Shown: in pieces, positions 1-10,998 of the stretch | Layout of the letters: each line of letters opens with the position of its first letter | Numbering within the stretch: position 1 is the first letter of the stretch | DNA from: Blattamonas nauphoetae | Taxonomy: Eukaryota; Preaxostyla; Oxymonadida | Direction: 5' to 3' | Length of the DNA stretch: 64,000 nt | Assembly: GCA_033064195.1 (NCBI GenBank) | Contig: JARBJD010000010.1 | Coordinates: 124,001-188,000 of the forward strand | Program-made: the position numbers and the translations under genes | The notes under the pieces: model-generated | Database searches by the model: none | Seen by the model: only the letters and a program-made list of their open reading frames with translations | Told to the model about the DNA's origin: nothing

Positions 1-1066
1 GTGTATGCGCAGGGTGAGGTCAGAACCCGTCCAGTCAACCAAAGACTGGCAGACTTTAACAGCTTCCGAGTGATTTCCGAATGGTGGAGGAAGTTGAGAG
101 GTTATTGTTCGTGCAATTTGGATAGCATAGTGTTGGGAGAGGAGTGGAGGCTCGGAAAAAGTGAACTCAGAAAGATCTTGAAAAGTTGTTAGGTCCACTC
201 GATATTCTGGCTTTGGGGGAATGTCGTCTTTCTCCACACGATATTTCATCGCATCTGTTCGTATTTTCATCTCGTCAGCGAAGATGGCGTTCTGAAGTGT
301 CTTCGCTTCTTCCCTCAGTCGCTGTGTTCGCCTCGCGAGATTTCTCCCCATTCAAAACAAGCACGGTGCGAAGTATGGAACCAGGTCGATGGAATTTGGA
401 TCCGTGTAGAGTGATGTCCGAATGGATTCGATGAGGCGTGTCAGTCGTTTTCGGATGGAGTTTCTGACGAGATTGTATTGGACGAAGACGGGGTTGTCGA
501 GAAGACGTCTGATAGACTCGTTCGTCACAGCAAGTGAGGTTTGTCTGGTGAATCTGGTGAAGAACGAGACGGGAGAGAAGGCCGATGGGATGGGCGACTG
601 GAGAGAGGATTGAGTGAACGATTTGCGGGTGACCATGCCATCAGCGATGTGATTGATGAAGCCGAGATATTCTCGCACAACTCCGGTCATCTGAACATTA
701 TTGGAGATCAGGTTGTCTGTGAACACGAGTGGGAAGATCGACGTATCCGCTGTTTGGGACGAGAGGAAGATGAGTGCTTCTCGGCTGAGTTTCTTTGTTG
801 GAATTGGTATGGTTGGTGTCTCTTCGAGCTCAATATCTTCGTCTTCCACAGGATCTGGATATGCCGATGTCCGTTTCGTCTTCTGAATTGGCTTTGGCGC
901 TCCATCTCCCTCCTCATTCGCACTTTGAGCCATTTCGGTGATTTCAGTCCCTGTGCTCACGACAATATCCTCCGCGAGTTCAACAATCCTCTTGTTCACC
1001 AGCTGCTGATGAGCATAAAGCAGCAGTATTGATGCCTCCGCAAAACGCTGCATTTGTTCGGCGATA
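1..1066 (-). CDS. SCC3: SCC3/STAG cohesin subunit, 3' part (split by transposon, runs off window)
   Basis: This is the downstream portion of the gene whose 5' part lies at 14888-17935. On the minus strand the frame reads IAEQMQRFAEASILLLYAHQ and stays open to a TGA at 352-354, then resumes in the same frame to the window edge (RRTQRLREEAKTLQNAIFAD and so on). That TGA is either the true end or sits in a roughly 33-nt intron; I cannot decide. Assignment to SCC3 rests on geometry: fusing the two flanks across a single TA gives the continuous frame ...VNLSPD-IAEQMQRF.... This C-terminal region is not strongly conserved in STAG proteins, so homology alone would not name it. It contains an acidic patch (PVEDEDIELEE). 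The protein would act in the nucleus as the HEAT-repeat cohesin subunit. Confidence 0.65.
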
Positions 1067-1215
1067 CAGCTCGACTAGTTCTGAATTGCATTGTAATTTT
1101 TCAGAAATATACTTTAATTATTCAGAAATGAACATAATTGTTCAGAAATGAACAGAGATTGTTCAGAAATGAACAATGATTCTTCACAAATGAACAGTGA
1201 TTTTTCTGAAATGAA
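1067..1215 (+). repeat. Left terminal inverted repeat with iterons
   Basis: The outer 26 bp match the right end in inverse orientation. They are followed by about six copies of a roughly 21-bp unit built on GTTCAGAAATGAAC, itself an imperfect palindrome (GTTCA/TGAAC arms). Spacing near two helical turns suits repeated transposase binding sites; that role is inference. Confidence 0.85.
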
Positions 1216-1899
1216 CACTAATTGGGTCAATATTTTTGACATCATAGAAAAGTTCGAGATCACCCCTTCAAAACCTCCTCTCCGCATTCTTTTTTTCAAA
1301 TTTGCTGTTAAATCTCAAATAGCTCTTTCTCACCTCCATGAACTGATTACATGTGTTTTTTTCGATCTATTCATACCAGTAGACAAATTGGAGGTGGATT
1401 ACAAAACAATATGGGTTGATCGTCATTTGGTGGACTATGTACGGTCTACCATCTTCCTCACTGCACTGGATGTGGTGTTCCGGGCGAATGTCTCCTTCAC
1501 CACCATATTACCTCTTCTCTCATTCTCTCTCTCTTCTGTTTTCCCTCTCTTCGCACGATTTTGAAGCTTGGATGAATGATTTCAGTTTTATTCACTTTTG
1601 GTGGTGTATTATCTCAAACAAGTGATTTTTCTTTAGTTTGTTTTCTCAAGAAAGTGTTAATTGTGAGTTGAAAACAACAAGATTCATGGAAGACACAATT
1701 AAGATGGAAAGTGCTGATGAGAGAAAGAGTGGAGGGAGGCGGAGGCTCGAGGAGGTGAGTTTGGATGTCGCAGAAGGAAAAAGGGAGTCTATCGGAAGGA
1801 GGTGAGTGGAGGACGAGGGAGGTGAGTGGAGGGCGAGGGAGGTGAGTGGAGGATTAGAGAGGGGAGGGGAGAAGTGCAGAAGACGAGGGAGGCAAGTAG

Positions 1900-3668
1900 A
1901 GGTGAGTGGAGTGTGTGGTGGCGATGGGGAGCGAAATGGAGTGTTTGGTGGCGATGAGGAGCGAAATGGAGTGTTTGGTGGCGATGAGGAGCGAAGCGGA
2001 GTGTTTGGTGGCGATAGAGAGCGAACTGGAGTGTTTGGTGGCGATGAGGAGCGAAATGGAATGTTTGGTGGCGATAGGGAGCGAAGCGGAGTGTTTGGTG
2101 GCGATGGGGAGCGAAGCGGAATGTTTGGTGGCGATGGGGAGCGAAGTGGAGTATTTGGTGGCGATGGGGAGCGAACTGGAGTGGTTGGTGGCGATGAGGA
2201 GCGAAATGGAGTGTTTGGTGGCGATGGGGAGCGAAGCGGAGTGTTTGGTGGCGATGGGGAGCGAAGCGGAATGTTTGGTGGCGATGAGGAGCGAAGCGGA
2301 ATGTTTGGTGGCGATGGGGAGCGAAGTGGAGTGTTTGGTGGCGATGGGGAGCGAAGCGGAGTGTTTGGTGGCGATAGGGAGCGAAGTGGAGTGTTTGGTG
2401 GCGATAGGGAGCGAAGCGGAGTGTTTGGTAGCGATGGGGAGCGAAATGGAGTGTTTGGTGGCGATGAGGAGCGAACTGGAGTGTTTGGTGGCGAGGAGGA
2501 GCGAAGCGGAGTGTTTGGTGGCGATGGGGAGCGAAGCGGAATGTTTGGTGGCGATGAGGAGCGAAGTGGAGTGTTTGGTGGCGATGAGGAGCGAAGCGGA
2601 GTGTTTGGTGGCGATGGGGAGCGAAGCGGAATGTTTGGTGGCGATGAGGAGCGAAGCGGAGTGTTTAGTGGCGATAGGGAGCGAAGCGGAGTGTTTGGTG
2701 GCGATAGAGAGCGAACTGGAGTGTTTGGTGGCGATGAGGAGCGAAGCGGAGTGTTTGGTGGCGATAGAGAGCGAACTGGAATGTTTGGTGGCGATGATGA
2801 GCGAAATGGAGTGTTTGGTGGCGATAGGGAGCGAAGTGGAGTGTTTGGTGGCGATGAGGAGCGAAATGGAGTGTTTGGTGGCGATAGGGAGCGAAGTGGA
2901 GTGTTTGGTGGCGATGAGGCGCGAAGCGGGAGTGTTTGGTGGCGATAGAGAGCGAACTGGAGTGTGTGGTGGCGATGAGGAGCGAAATGGAGTGTTTGGT
3001 GGCGATGGGGAGCGAAGCGGAGTGTTTGGTGGCGATGGGGAGCGAAGTGGAGTGTTTGGTGGCGATGAGGAGCGAAGCGGAGTGTTTGGTGGCGATAGGG
3101 AGCGAAGTGGGGTGTTTGGTGGCGATGAGGAGCGAAGTGGAGTGTTTGGTGGCGATAGAGAGCGAACTGGAGTGTGGTGGCGATGAGGAGCGAAATGGAG
3201 TGTTTGGTGGCGATGGGGAGCGAAGCGGAGTGTTTGGTGGCGATGGGGAGCGAAGTGGAGTGTTTGGTGGCGATGAGGAGCGAAGCGGAGTGTTTGGTGG
3301 CGATAGGGAGCGAAGTGGAGTGTTTGGTGGCGATGGGGAGCGAAGTGGAGTGTTTGGTGGCGATGAGGAGCGAAGCGGAGTGTTTGGTGGCGATAGGGAG
3401 CGAAGTGGAGTGTTTGGTGGCGATGGGGGCAAGTGGAGTGTTTGGTGGCGATAGGGAGCGAAGTGGAGTGTTTGGTGGCGATAGGGAGCGAAGTGGAGTG
3501 TTTGGTGGCGATAGGGAGCGAAGCGGAGTGTTTGGTAGCGATGGGGAGCGAACCGGAGTGTTTGGTGGCGATAGGGAGCGAAGTGGAGTGTTTGGTGGCG
3601 ATGGGGAGCGAAGTGGAGTGTTTGGTGGCGATAGGGAGCGAAGTGGAGTGTTTGGTGGCGATGGATGG
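1900..3668. repeat. 30-bp minisatellite array 1 (about 58 copies)
   Basis: The unit is about 30 bp with core GGAGTGTTTGGTGGCGAT followed by a variable GGGGAGCGAAGY. Single-base variants recur in patterns that suggest higher-order duplication. A few units differ in length (near 2930, 3170 and 3425) and shift the phase. Because 30 is a multiple of three, frames stay open: the minus strand has an ATG-initiated 691-codon frame (3721 to 1646) encoding SPPNTPLRS-type decapeptides, and plus frames encode GVFGGDGERS and VECLVAMGSE. I see no domain flanking the repeats, so I treat it as satellite, with a proline/serine-rich repeat protein on the minus strand as a weak alternative. Confidence 0.9.
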
Positions 3669-3770
3669 CGATGGTGAGGGTGTGGTGGAGCTTGAGAGCG
3701 ATAAAGGACAGCTGAGTTCATCGGTACGAAGAGGACTGAGATAGCGGTGGTTGCTTGAGTGGGAATATTG

Positions 3771-3915
3771 ATGGTGGTGTACTACTGAGTGGTGGGGAGT
3801 GGAGATGAGAGGTTGGCTGAGTGGTGGGGGAGCGGAGATGAGAGGTTGGCTGAGTGGTGGGGAGTGGAGATGAGAGGTTGGCTGAGTGGTGGGGAGTGGA
3901 GATGAGTGCTAGGTT
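3771..3915. repeat. Short 32-bp tandem repeat (about 4 copies)
   Basis: Four near-identical units containing GAGTGGTGGGGAGTGGAGAT and then GAGAGGTTGGCT lie just beyond array 1. 3916-4200 is AT-rich spacer in which I see nothing else. Confidence 0.75.
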
Positions 3916-4219
3916 GGTGGCTGGGAGGAATGTACACCATCGCTAATTGGACCTGGAAGATAAAGAAGTCACGAAGAAGGATTGAGACATATCGTTTTTC
4001 TTACCACAACTGAAGTGAACTTGATGCTATGATCCAAAGTCTAGTGGAGGAATTGAGTGAATGACAGACAACCTACAAGAGGAGAAGACAAAATGAGAAT
4101 GATTGTTGATGAAAGAGAAAAATTTGTGAAATATAAACGGAATTGTTCTAAAACAGAAATCAATAATGAAAAATATGTCTTTCAGTGTTGTCCTCACTCA
4201 TTCCAAGTCCTGCTGTGAA

Positions 4220-4255
4220 CCTAGTACCGGACACAAGGCCGTAAATGGTACTAGG
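4220..4255. other. Perfect 9-bp stem hairpin
   Basis: CCTAGTACC (4220-4228) is mirrored by GGTACTAGG (4247-4255) around an 18-nt loop. A second GC-rich partial stem (GGCCAAAAGGCC) follows at about 4269. It lies 3' of the minus-strand transposase relic. A terminator or element-end function is possible but not shown. Confidence 0.4.
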
Positions 4256-4699
4256 CTAGCCCTGTTCGGCCAAAAGGCCTGGCAGGATAAGCCAGGTATG
4301 GAATGAGCGAGGTGGTAGGGGGTTTAATTGTAATAAAATGGCGAGGTGAAAAATGAATTAGAATCAAAAAGAATAGGAGAGCTTGGAGGTGAATATAGAA
4401 TTGGAGAAGTTGGAGTGATTGGATGAACAAGAGAATGAGAAGAATGAAAAAGTGAAGAAGGAGAAGAATGAATAAGTGAAGAAGGGGAAGAATGAATAAG
4501 TGAAGAAGGAAAAGAATGAAGAGTATGAGAATTAGGAGTTGAAGAAGAAACATTTGAAAGATATGAATAACGAAAAGATGTAAGAGACTGAAGACCCGAA
4601 CTCACCTCATTCTCATCCCGTCTCTCAACTTCCTCCTTCTCAAACACCTTCCTCTCCCTTTTGTCCTCTCCCCTCTTCTCTGAAAAACGCAATAAGAAG

Positions 4700-5445
4700 T
4701 CAAATGAAGACGCGTTCACACAAACAGGGGCCCCGGTCAAGGAGGTATCTGATCGGAAAAATCCAAGGTATTCCTTCAGACCGGTGATTATGACCCGAAA
4801 ATATGAGTGACTGTCTGGGAAGACAGTATGTCTAAAGTGAATAAAAAGATGAACTATCAAAAAGAGACACACCGGTGGAAGGAATGAACGGAATTTCCGT
4901 CATTCCCATTCAATTGAGTGAGATGTGAAGTGAAAAATCAATAAGGTCATCCGAGGAGCGGATTGGTTCAGTGAGGTGATGTGAAACAAAATTTGAAAGG
5001 ACTCCGAATTCGGAGTCGCAGCAGTTTTTCCCATGCTGCTCTGAAAAGAAACAGTACTGAATTTTCTTCCCTGAAAACAAGGGATTTTGAGAAGACAGAA
5101 AGTAACCGAGAACATACTGGTTCCTAAAATGCGGACCAGTATCAGTAAATACAGTGATGTGTTTCTTGGAAGTGTATGAATCAAGAGAAAATAAATCGGC
5201 AAGACATTCTTGAACAAAACGGTGATCATGAGGAAAGAACAGGGGAAATAAAGTTGTGATATGTTTTTGATAACAGAATTCTGTGAGGTGAAACAAGTAA
5301 TGCAGAGATGAGAAACTGAAGTTTTAGATAAAAATCGTGTCCGACTTGGTCATTGGAAAGAGGTAATGTCCAATTTTCTTTAAAGTCCATGACGATGACC
5401 AATGTGTCATCGTCTATGGATGAAATGGATGAATTGTAATAATTT
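4700..5445 (-). pseudogene. Relic of a second DDE-type transposase (unassigned DNA transposon family)
   Basis: Minus-strand pieces read DDDTLVIVMDFKENWTLP, then ITVFTDTGPHFRNQYVLGYF, then FFSEQHGKNCCDSEFGVLSN, then YFRVIITGLKEYLGFF. The order D-FKEN, TD-GPHFRN, E-HGK--CD--FGVLS matches a DDE-like core that I recall from repetitive protist and animal proteins; I cannot give the superfamily. A frameshift lies near 5280, where one frame gives LSKTYHNFISPVLSS and the next continues HDHRFVQECLADLF. A stop separates the HGK region from the GLKEYLGFF region near 4910. No terminal repeats of its own were found. Nested inside the giant Tc1/mariner element, it looks like an old passenger. Confidence 0.55.
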
Positions 5446-5449
5446 CTTT

Positions 5450-6600
5450 GTGTTTCGGCTATTTTTTTGTGTTTTCTATTGTTTTTAGTTCATTTTGTTC
5501 TTTTCTGTGAGTTTTTGTTTTGTGCTTTTAATGTTTCTTCTTTTTTTGTAAATATTTGCCTCGTTCACAAAGGGAACAGAGGTCGGTTCTTTTGTTGCTT
5601 TTTCAGGAATTTTGTTTGTTTGCAGAAAGTAGAGTAAGAGATTTTGGTTTTCCTTCCTCAACTAGCTGACGGTGAAGCTCCTTTTCGTTGTTTCAAGGAG
5701 CCTTGTTTCGATGTGGTGTGTTTCGGTTGCTATGGTTTCCGAGGGGAGTTGTCCGGAGTTGATGGACTATCTGACCTGCTGAGGAGGAATAGCAGGTCAT
5801 CGTCGTCCAGTGTGTCAACTGCTGGCTTTTCTAATAGTATAAAGAGAATTGGGTGAAAAGGAGTGTGAGCATACGTTTCTTAACCCTCTTCTGTGGTTTT
5901 CTTTTCTGGTTTTCGCAGCTTGGTGACGTTTTATCTTCTATTGCTTTCATCAGTTCAGTGTCTTCGAGGATGTTTATTTTCTGTGAGAATGATTGAAAAA
6001 AGGAAAAGGAACCTGTTTTGAGGCCGGTCGACGTCGAGTGGGATTCCGAGGTCTCCCACCGATTCTGTCGAATCGGGAGCGGGCATAGTTATATGCCCCC
6101 TCCTCGACGTCGAAACCAACAGCCTGTGTCTCGCCAAGTGAGAGTACTTGGGAGACACACTGCATCAATTTCACCTTGTCGTCTTTGCACCTCATTTCAC
6201 GATGTAAATGAGTTAAAGACGAAATAAGTGAAGTGAATTTATCTAAAGAGAGAAAGAATGAGAGAAAAGAAAGCCAAACTATTGTAATGAGCAAGGACAA
6301 TCTCCTTGATTGGTATGAGTTCATGACGACTATCCAGAGCTTTGATGAGAGGTGCTGCTGGATAGTCGCGATATTATTTGACGAGAAGGTCGTAAATCTC
6401 CTTCCCGTGCGTGCTAATGGTTGATTTGGGTTTTGTAATATAAGCTTCCATGGTTGCGAGAAGATATGATGGGGATAAGAATTTTCGAGTTTTGCTTGAA
6501 TATTTCTTGGGGTTGTCTGAAGATGTGAGAAATCTGTCTTCAATGGCCCACAAGTCTGGGTCATCATCTTCTCTGACTCTATTCAAGAGTGAGAACACCC
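5450..6600. other. Non-coding spacer with one palindromic segment
   Basis: 5450-5950 is T-rich and holds nothing I can name. At about 6024-6104 the sequence TCGACGTCGA occurs twice flanking smaller hairpins such as GGCATAGTTATATGCC. Minus-strand open stretches to about 6600 are unrecognised; they could be further decay of the 4.7-5.4 kb relic. Confidence 0.3.
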
Positions 6601-6783
6601 TCAACCGATGTCCAATTTCCCTCTTTACTCCTCCAACCCATCACCAACTATCCTCTTCCCACCCCTACCCATCTCCCAACGACCTCTTCATGCTCCGACA
6701 TCCTCACCAAATAACCTAATTTTATCCCGCTGCCACTCTATTCGAACAGGTTATGCCCCTTTCCCTTCCATCCATCTCAAATT

Positions 6784-7650
6784 CATCTCCTCCATCCCTC
6801 CACCCATCGCAAATTCACCTACTTCCTCCTCCACCCATCGCAAATTCACCTCCTTCCTCCCTCCACCCATCGCAGATTCACCTCCTTCCTCCCTCCACCC
6901 ATCGCAAATTCACCTACTTCCTCCCTCCACCCATCGCAAATTCACCTACTTCCTCCCTCCACCCATCGCAAATTCACCTCCTTCCTCCCTCCACCCATCG
7001 CAAATTCACCTACTTCCTCCCTCCACCCATCGCAAATTCACCTACTTCCTCCCTCCACCCATCGCAGATTCACCTCCTTCCTCCTCCACCCATCGTTCAC
7101 CTACTTCCTCCCTCCACCCATCGCAAATTCACCTACTTCCTCCCTCCACCCATCGCAAATTCACCTACTTCCCTCCCTCCACCCATCGCAAATTCACCTA
7201 CTTCCTCCCTCCACCCATCGCAAATTCACCTACTTCCTCCCTCCACCCATCGCAAATTCACCTACTTCCTCCCTCCACCCATCGCAAATTCACCTACTTC
7301 CTCCCTCCACCCATCGCAAATTCACCTACTTCCTCCCTCCACCCATCGCAAATTCACCTACTTCCTCCCTCCACCCATCGCAAATTCACCTACTTCCTCC
7401 CTCCACCCATCGCAAATTCACCTACTTCCTCCCTCAACCCATCGCAAATTCACCTACTTCCTCCCTCCACCCATCGCAAATTCACCTCCTTCCTCCCTCC
7501 ACCCATCGCAAATTCACCTACTTCCTCCCTCCACCCATCGCAAATTCACCTACTTCCTCCCTCCACCCATCGCAAATTCACCTACTTCCTCCCTCCACCC
7601 ATCGCAAATTCACCTCCTTCCCTCCACCCATCGCAAATTCACCTCCTTCC
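6784..7650. repeat. 32-bp minisatellite array 2 (about 27 copies)
   Basis: The unit is 32 bp, CCCATCGCAAATTCACCTAC then TTCCTCCCTCCA. As 32 is not a multiple of three, each forward frame cycles through the same 32-residue super-repeat (THRKFTYFL.. PPPIANSP.. LHPSQIHLL). All three plus frames are therefore open for most of its length. Variant units (CCTCCTT for CTACTT, GCAGATTC for GCAAATTC) are interspersed. Open frames run on to about 8200 without recognisable domains. I read it as satellite, not coding. Confidence 0.9.
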
Positions 7651-8656
7651 TCACTTCCGCCAGTGGATCGACGGTCAAAACCACTCCTCTCAGCTCTGGA
7701 ATATCATGCTCTTGATGATTAGATGGTACTTATGCATGTTTTCCCGCAATTCCAATATCTTTTCGTTCATTGTCAACTATCACAAAGCGTGTTCCTCCTC
7801 CTTGTCATCAACTCCGACCAATTCACACCAATCCCAACTTTTGAGTGTTCACTCACTCCTCATTCATCTCCTCCGACTGTCCGTGTCGCACACACTTCCG
7901 ACCGCCTCACCAAACTCAACAACAAGCCTTCATTCAAGCTCAGATGCAGCAATCACAACTAGTGGGCAAGAAACAACACCTTCTGGTTCTGAACACTTTT
8001 CAACAGCGCTATCACATGTACCACCAACAGAACCATCAACAATAGATGCAAATAAAACAAGCAAGCCCGATCCAACTCAAAATTGGTCAATTTGTCTCCA
8101 CAGAGCAACAAAACAAGCCATTCAACAACAGTTTGCCCCGAAAGATATGGAGCAAAGTACAGCTCCTGAAGGATATTCTGTCAGAAAAATACAGCAATAG
8201 CAACAACTTGAAATTTCGCAAATGCCATAGTCTCCAAAGGATCTCAAAACTCGTCTGCAGTCTTCATCTCTGAAATATCATTATCTCCCTGAAAAGTGGT
8301 GAAAATCAGTGCCTCACACAATAGTCTAGACTAATCGAACATAGTGAATCTCGAATTGTTGCCACTTAGTTTATGGATTAAGTGATTGATCAATGCGAGT
8401 TCTGCACGCTCCTCATCCTTCCTGAATCGTCCGTGGAGCCCAGTAACATCGACAGCACTCTCACAAAATTGACCATTACCATCAACAGTGCAGTGTACAA
8501 ACCAACTACGTCCACTCTGCGCGAATCACAATCGTCAAGTTTACCTTGACGAAATCCTCCATCGACGCGTCTGCTCTTAAAGCTGACATCTCCTGTGGCA
8601 CTCTACAGTCACTCATAAACCATCAGCGTGTGAGGTCAAGGACAGAACTTCACATT

Positions 8657-8890
8657 TAGCCTCCGACATCAAGTCGTTCACACGACGCATTCCGGGTTCG
8701 ATCCAAACGTCGACGACCGCATCGTGCTGGATTACAATCTCGAAAACACCAAGAACTGCACGCGCACGTACTTCTCGTGGTATTCCTTCAAAAGAATGGT
8801 CCAGTAAACCCTTCACATTTATCCTACGACATCAAGTCGTTCACACGACGCATTCCGGGTTCGATCCAAACGTCGACCACCTCACAAGCA
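8657..8890. repeat. Direct repeat pair of about 55 bp
   Basis: ATCAAGTCGTTCACACGACG and the following bases through CGATCCAAACGTCGAC occur at about 8666 and again at about 8830, separated by unrelated DNA. Both lie in GC-richer DNA that looks like captured coding sequence (for example VDDRIVLDYNLENTKNCTRT near 8705-8765). The source gene is not recognised. 7660-8650 holds only unrecognised open stretches. Confidence 0.6.
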
Positions 8891-9224
8891 TGTCTTGGTC
8901 GACTACGCCGACAGAGTCGCTCTCTGCGCTCCAGTCGATCGTCCTCAGTTAAATGTTCAACTGCGGACAGCCACAGCTCCATCAAACCAGTGATACAGAC
9001 TTCGCCAGTCAACTCACCCAGCTTACTCTGACGAAGGGTTCCCTTATCACCAACGCTTCCATCATCGACACCCACTCTGCCAGCATGCCTATATCCCACG
9101 CACGCACCATCTCGCGCAACGACACTCTCCCCGACGACGAATCTGATATGTTTGTGCACGGTGGAGTGAACTCGGACTCACTCCAGTCCAACTGCAGCAA
9201 CATTAGTTATGTCAGTCCATTCTC

Positions 9225-10360
9225 CACTCGCTTCCCTCGCTGCACGCCACTCTGCACTCGCTTCCCTTGCTGCACGCCACTCTGCACTCGCTTCCCTCGC
9301 TCCACGCCTCTCTGCACTCGCTTCCCTCGCTCCACGCCTCTCTGCACTCGCTTCCCTCGCTGCACGCCTCTGCACTCGCTTCCCTTGCTGCACGCCACTC
9401 TGCACTCGCTTCCCTCGCTCCATGCCTCTCTGCACTCGCTTCCCTCGCTCCACGCCTCTCTGCACTCGCTTCCCTTGCTGCACGCCACTCTGCACTCGCT
9501 TCCCTTGCTGCACGCCACTCTGCACTCGCTTCCCTCGCTCCACGCCTCTCTGCACTCGCTTCCCTCGCTCCACACCTCTCTGCACTCGCTTTCCTCGCTC
9601 CACGCCTCTCTGCACTCGCTTCCCTCGCTCCATGCCTCTCTGCACTCGCTTCCCTTGCTGCACGCCTCTCTGCACTCGCTTCCCTCGCTCCACGCCTCTC
9701 TGCACTCGCTTCCCTCGCTCCACGCCACTCTGCACTCGCTTCCCTCGCTCCACGCCTCTCTGCACTCGCTTCCCTCGCTCCACACCTCTCTGCACTCGCT
9801 TTCCTCGCTCCATGCCTCTCTGCACTCGCTTCCCTCGCTCCACGCCTCTCTGCACTCGCTTCCCTCGCTCCACGCCTCTCTGCACTCGCTTCCCTTGCTG
9901 CACGCCACTCTGCACTCGCTTCCCTCGCTCCACGCCACTCCGCTTCCCTCGCTCCACGCCTCTCTGCACTCGCTTCCCTCGCTCCACACCTCTCTGCACT
10001 CGCTTTCCTCGCTCCACGCCTCTCTGCACTCGCTTCCCTCGCTCCACGCCTCTCTGCACTCGCTTCCCTCGCTCCACGCCTCTCTGCACTCGCTTTCCTC
10101 GCTCCACGCCTCTCTGCACTCGCTTCCCTCGCTCCACGCCTCTCTGCACTCGCTTCCCTCGCTCCACGCCTCTCTGCACTCGCTTCCCTCGCTCCATGCC
10201 TCTCTGCACTCGCTTCCCTTGCTGCACGCCACTCTGCACTCGCTTTCCTCGCTCCATGCCTCTCTGCACTCGCGTCCCTCGCTTCACGCCACTCTGCACT
10301 CGCTTCCCTCGCTGCACGCCTCTCTGCACTCGCTTTCCTCGCTCCACGCCTCTCTGCACC
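9225..10360. repeat. 30-bp minisatellite array 3 (about 38 copies), open in all six frames
   Basis: The unit is CACTCGCTTCCCTCGCTCCA then CGCCTCTCTG. A sub-variant with TTGCTGCACGCCACT alternates in clusters. All three plus frames (SLPSLHASLH, RFPRSTPLCT, ALASLAPRLS) and all three minus frames (for example RGVERGKRVQ, SECREAWSEG) run through with no stop, because the unit contains none in any frame. It is preceded by a short coding-like stretch (8953-9203, frame 1) with no recognisable domain. 10440-10998 contains nothing I can support. Confidence 0.9.
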
Positions 10361-10998
10361 TGCCTTACCTACCGCAACCCAAACGTATCCTGACATCTCA
10401 TTCTCAGCTCGGAGATCCTATTAGCTTCTGATGTCCGTCTCTTCGAGACTTGATCTTTTTCTTTTCATTTCTGCCTTGAAACTTCTTCATTTCGTCTTAT
10501 TTCTCGTTTCACTTTCTCCAAATCATTTCTTCATTCCCATCCTCGAGATCTCAAATCCTTACTCTCTCCACATTCTCACATCCACTCGTGAATCTCACAA
10601 CAATCTCTAAATTGAATCTTGGTTTTACCCATTTCGCACGCTTCGCCACAATTCGAATGACAGACTTTCCCGGCTTGGACGCGCTTTTTTATACCTGTTA
10701 CACCCCCTTTTGCACTTCTGCACCTTAACAAGTCTTTTTCCAGCTGATGGAGGCCCCGGAGCAAGATCCGACCGAGAAAAATGTCAATCACTGTGATCGC
10801 ACGCCAGATACCCACTATGGCCGTGCATCATCCTTTCAAATTGCTCACCCCAATGTCCCAAACCCGCCCGTGATCTCGAACTCGTCATTTTGTAAATTCA
10901 TACCCTCTGACCACCTCCACACCACCCAACAGTTGGATTACTCACACGTGCCACTCTACACACTTCACCCTTTCAATGTCCCTGCATATTCATTTTAA

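Noticed and set aside
8680-8870. tRNA-like GGTTCGATCC in two copies
   Set aside because: The flanking arms do not pair and no cloverleaf or anticodon stem can be drawn; it is part of a direct repeat.
1900-10360. Regular repeats resembling CRISPR arrays
   Set aside because: Units abut directly with no unique spacers, units are GC- or CT-rich minisatellites, there are no cas genes, and the genome is eukaryotic.
9178-10431. Long open frames inside array 3 as protein genes
   Set aside because: All six frames are open because the unit lacks stops; no flanking domain or start context supports one frame.
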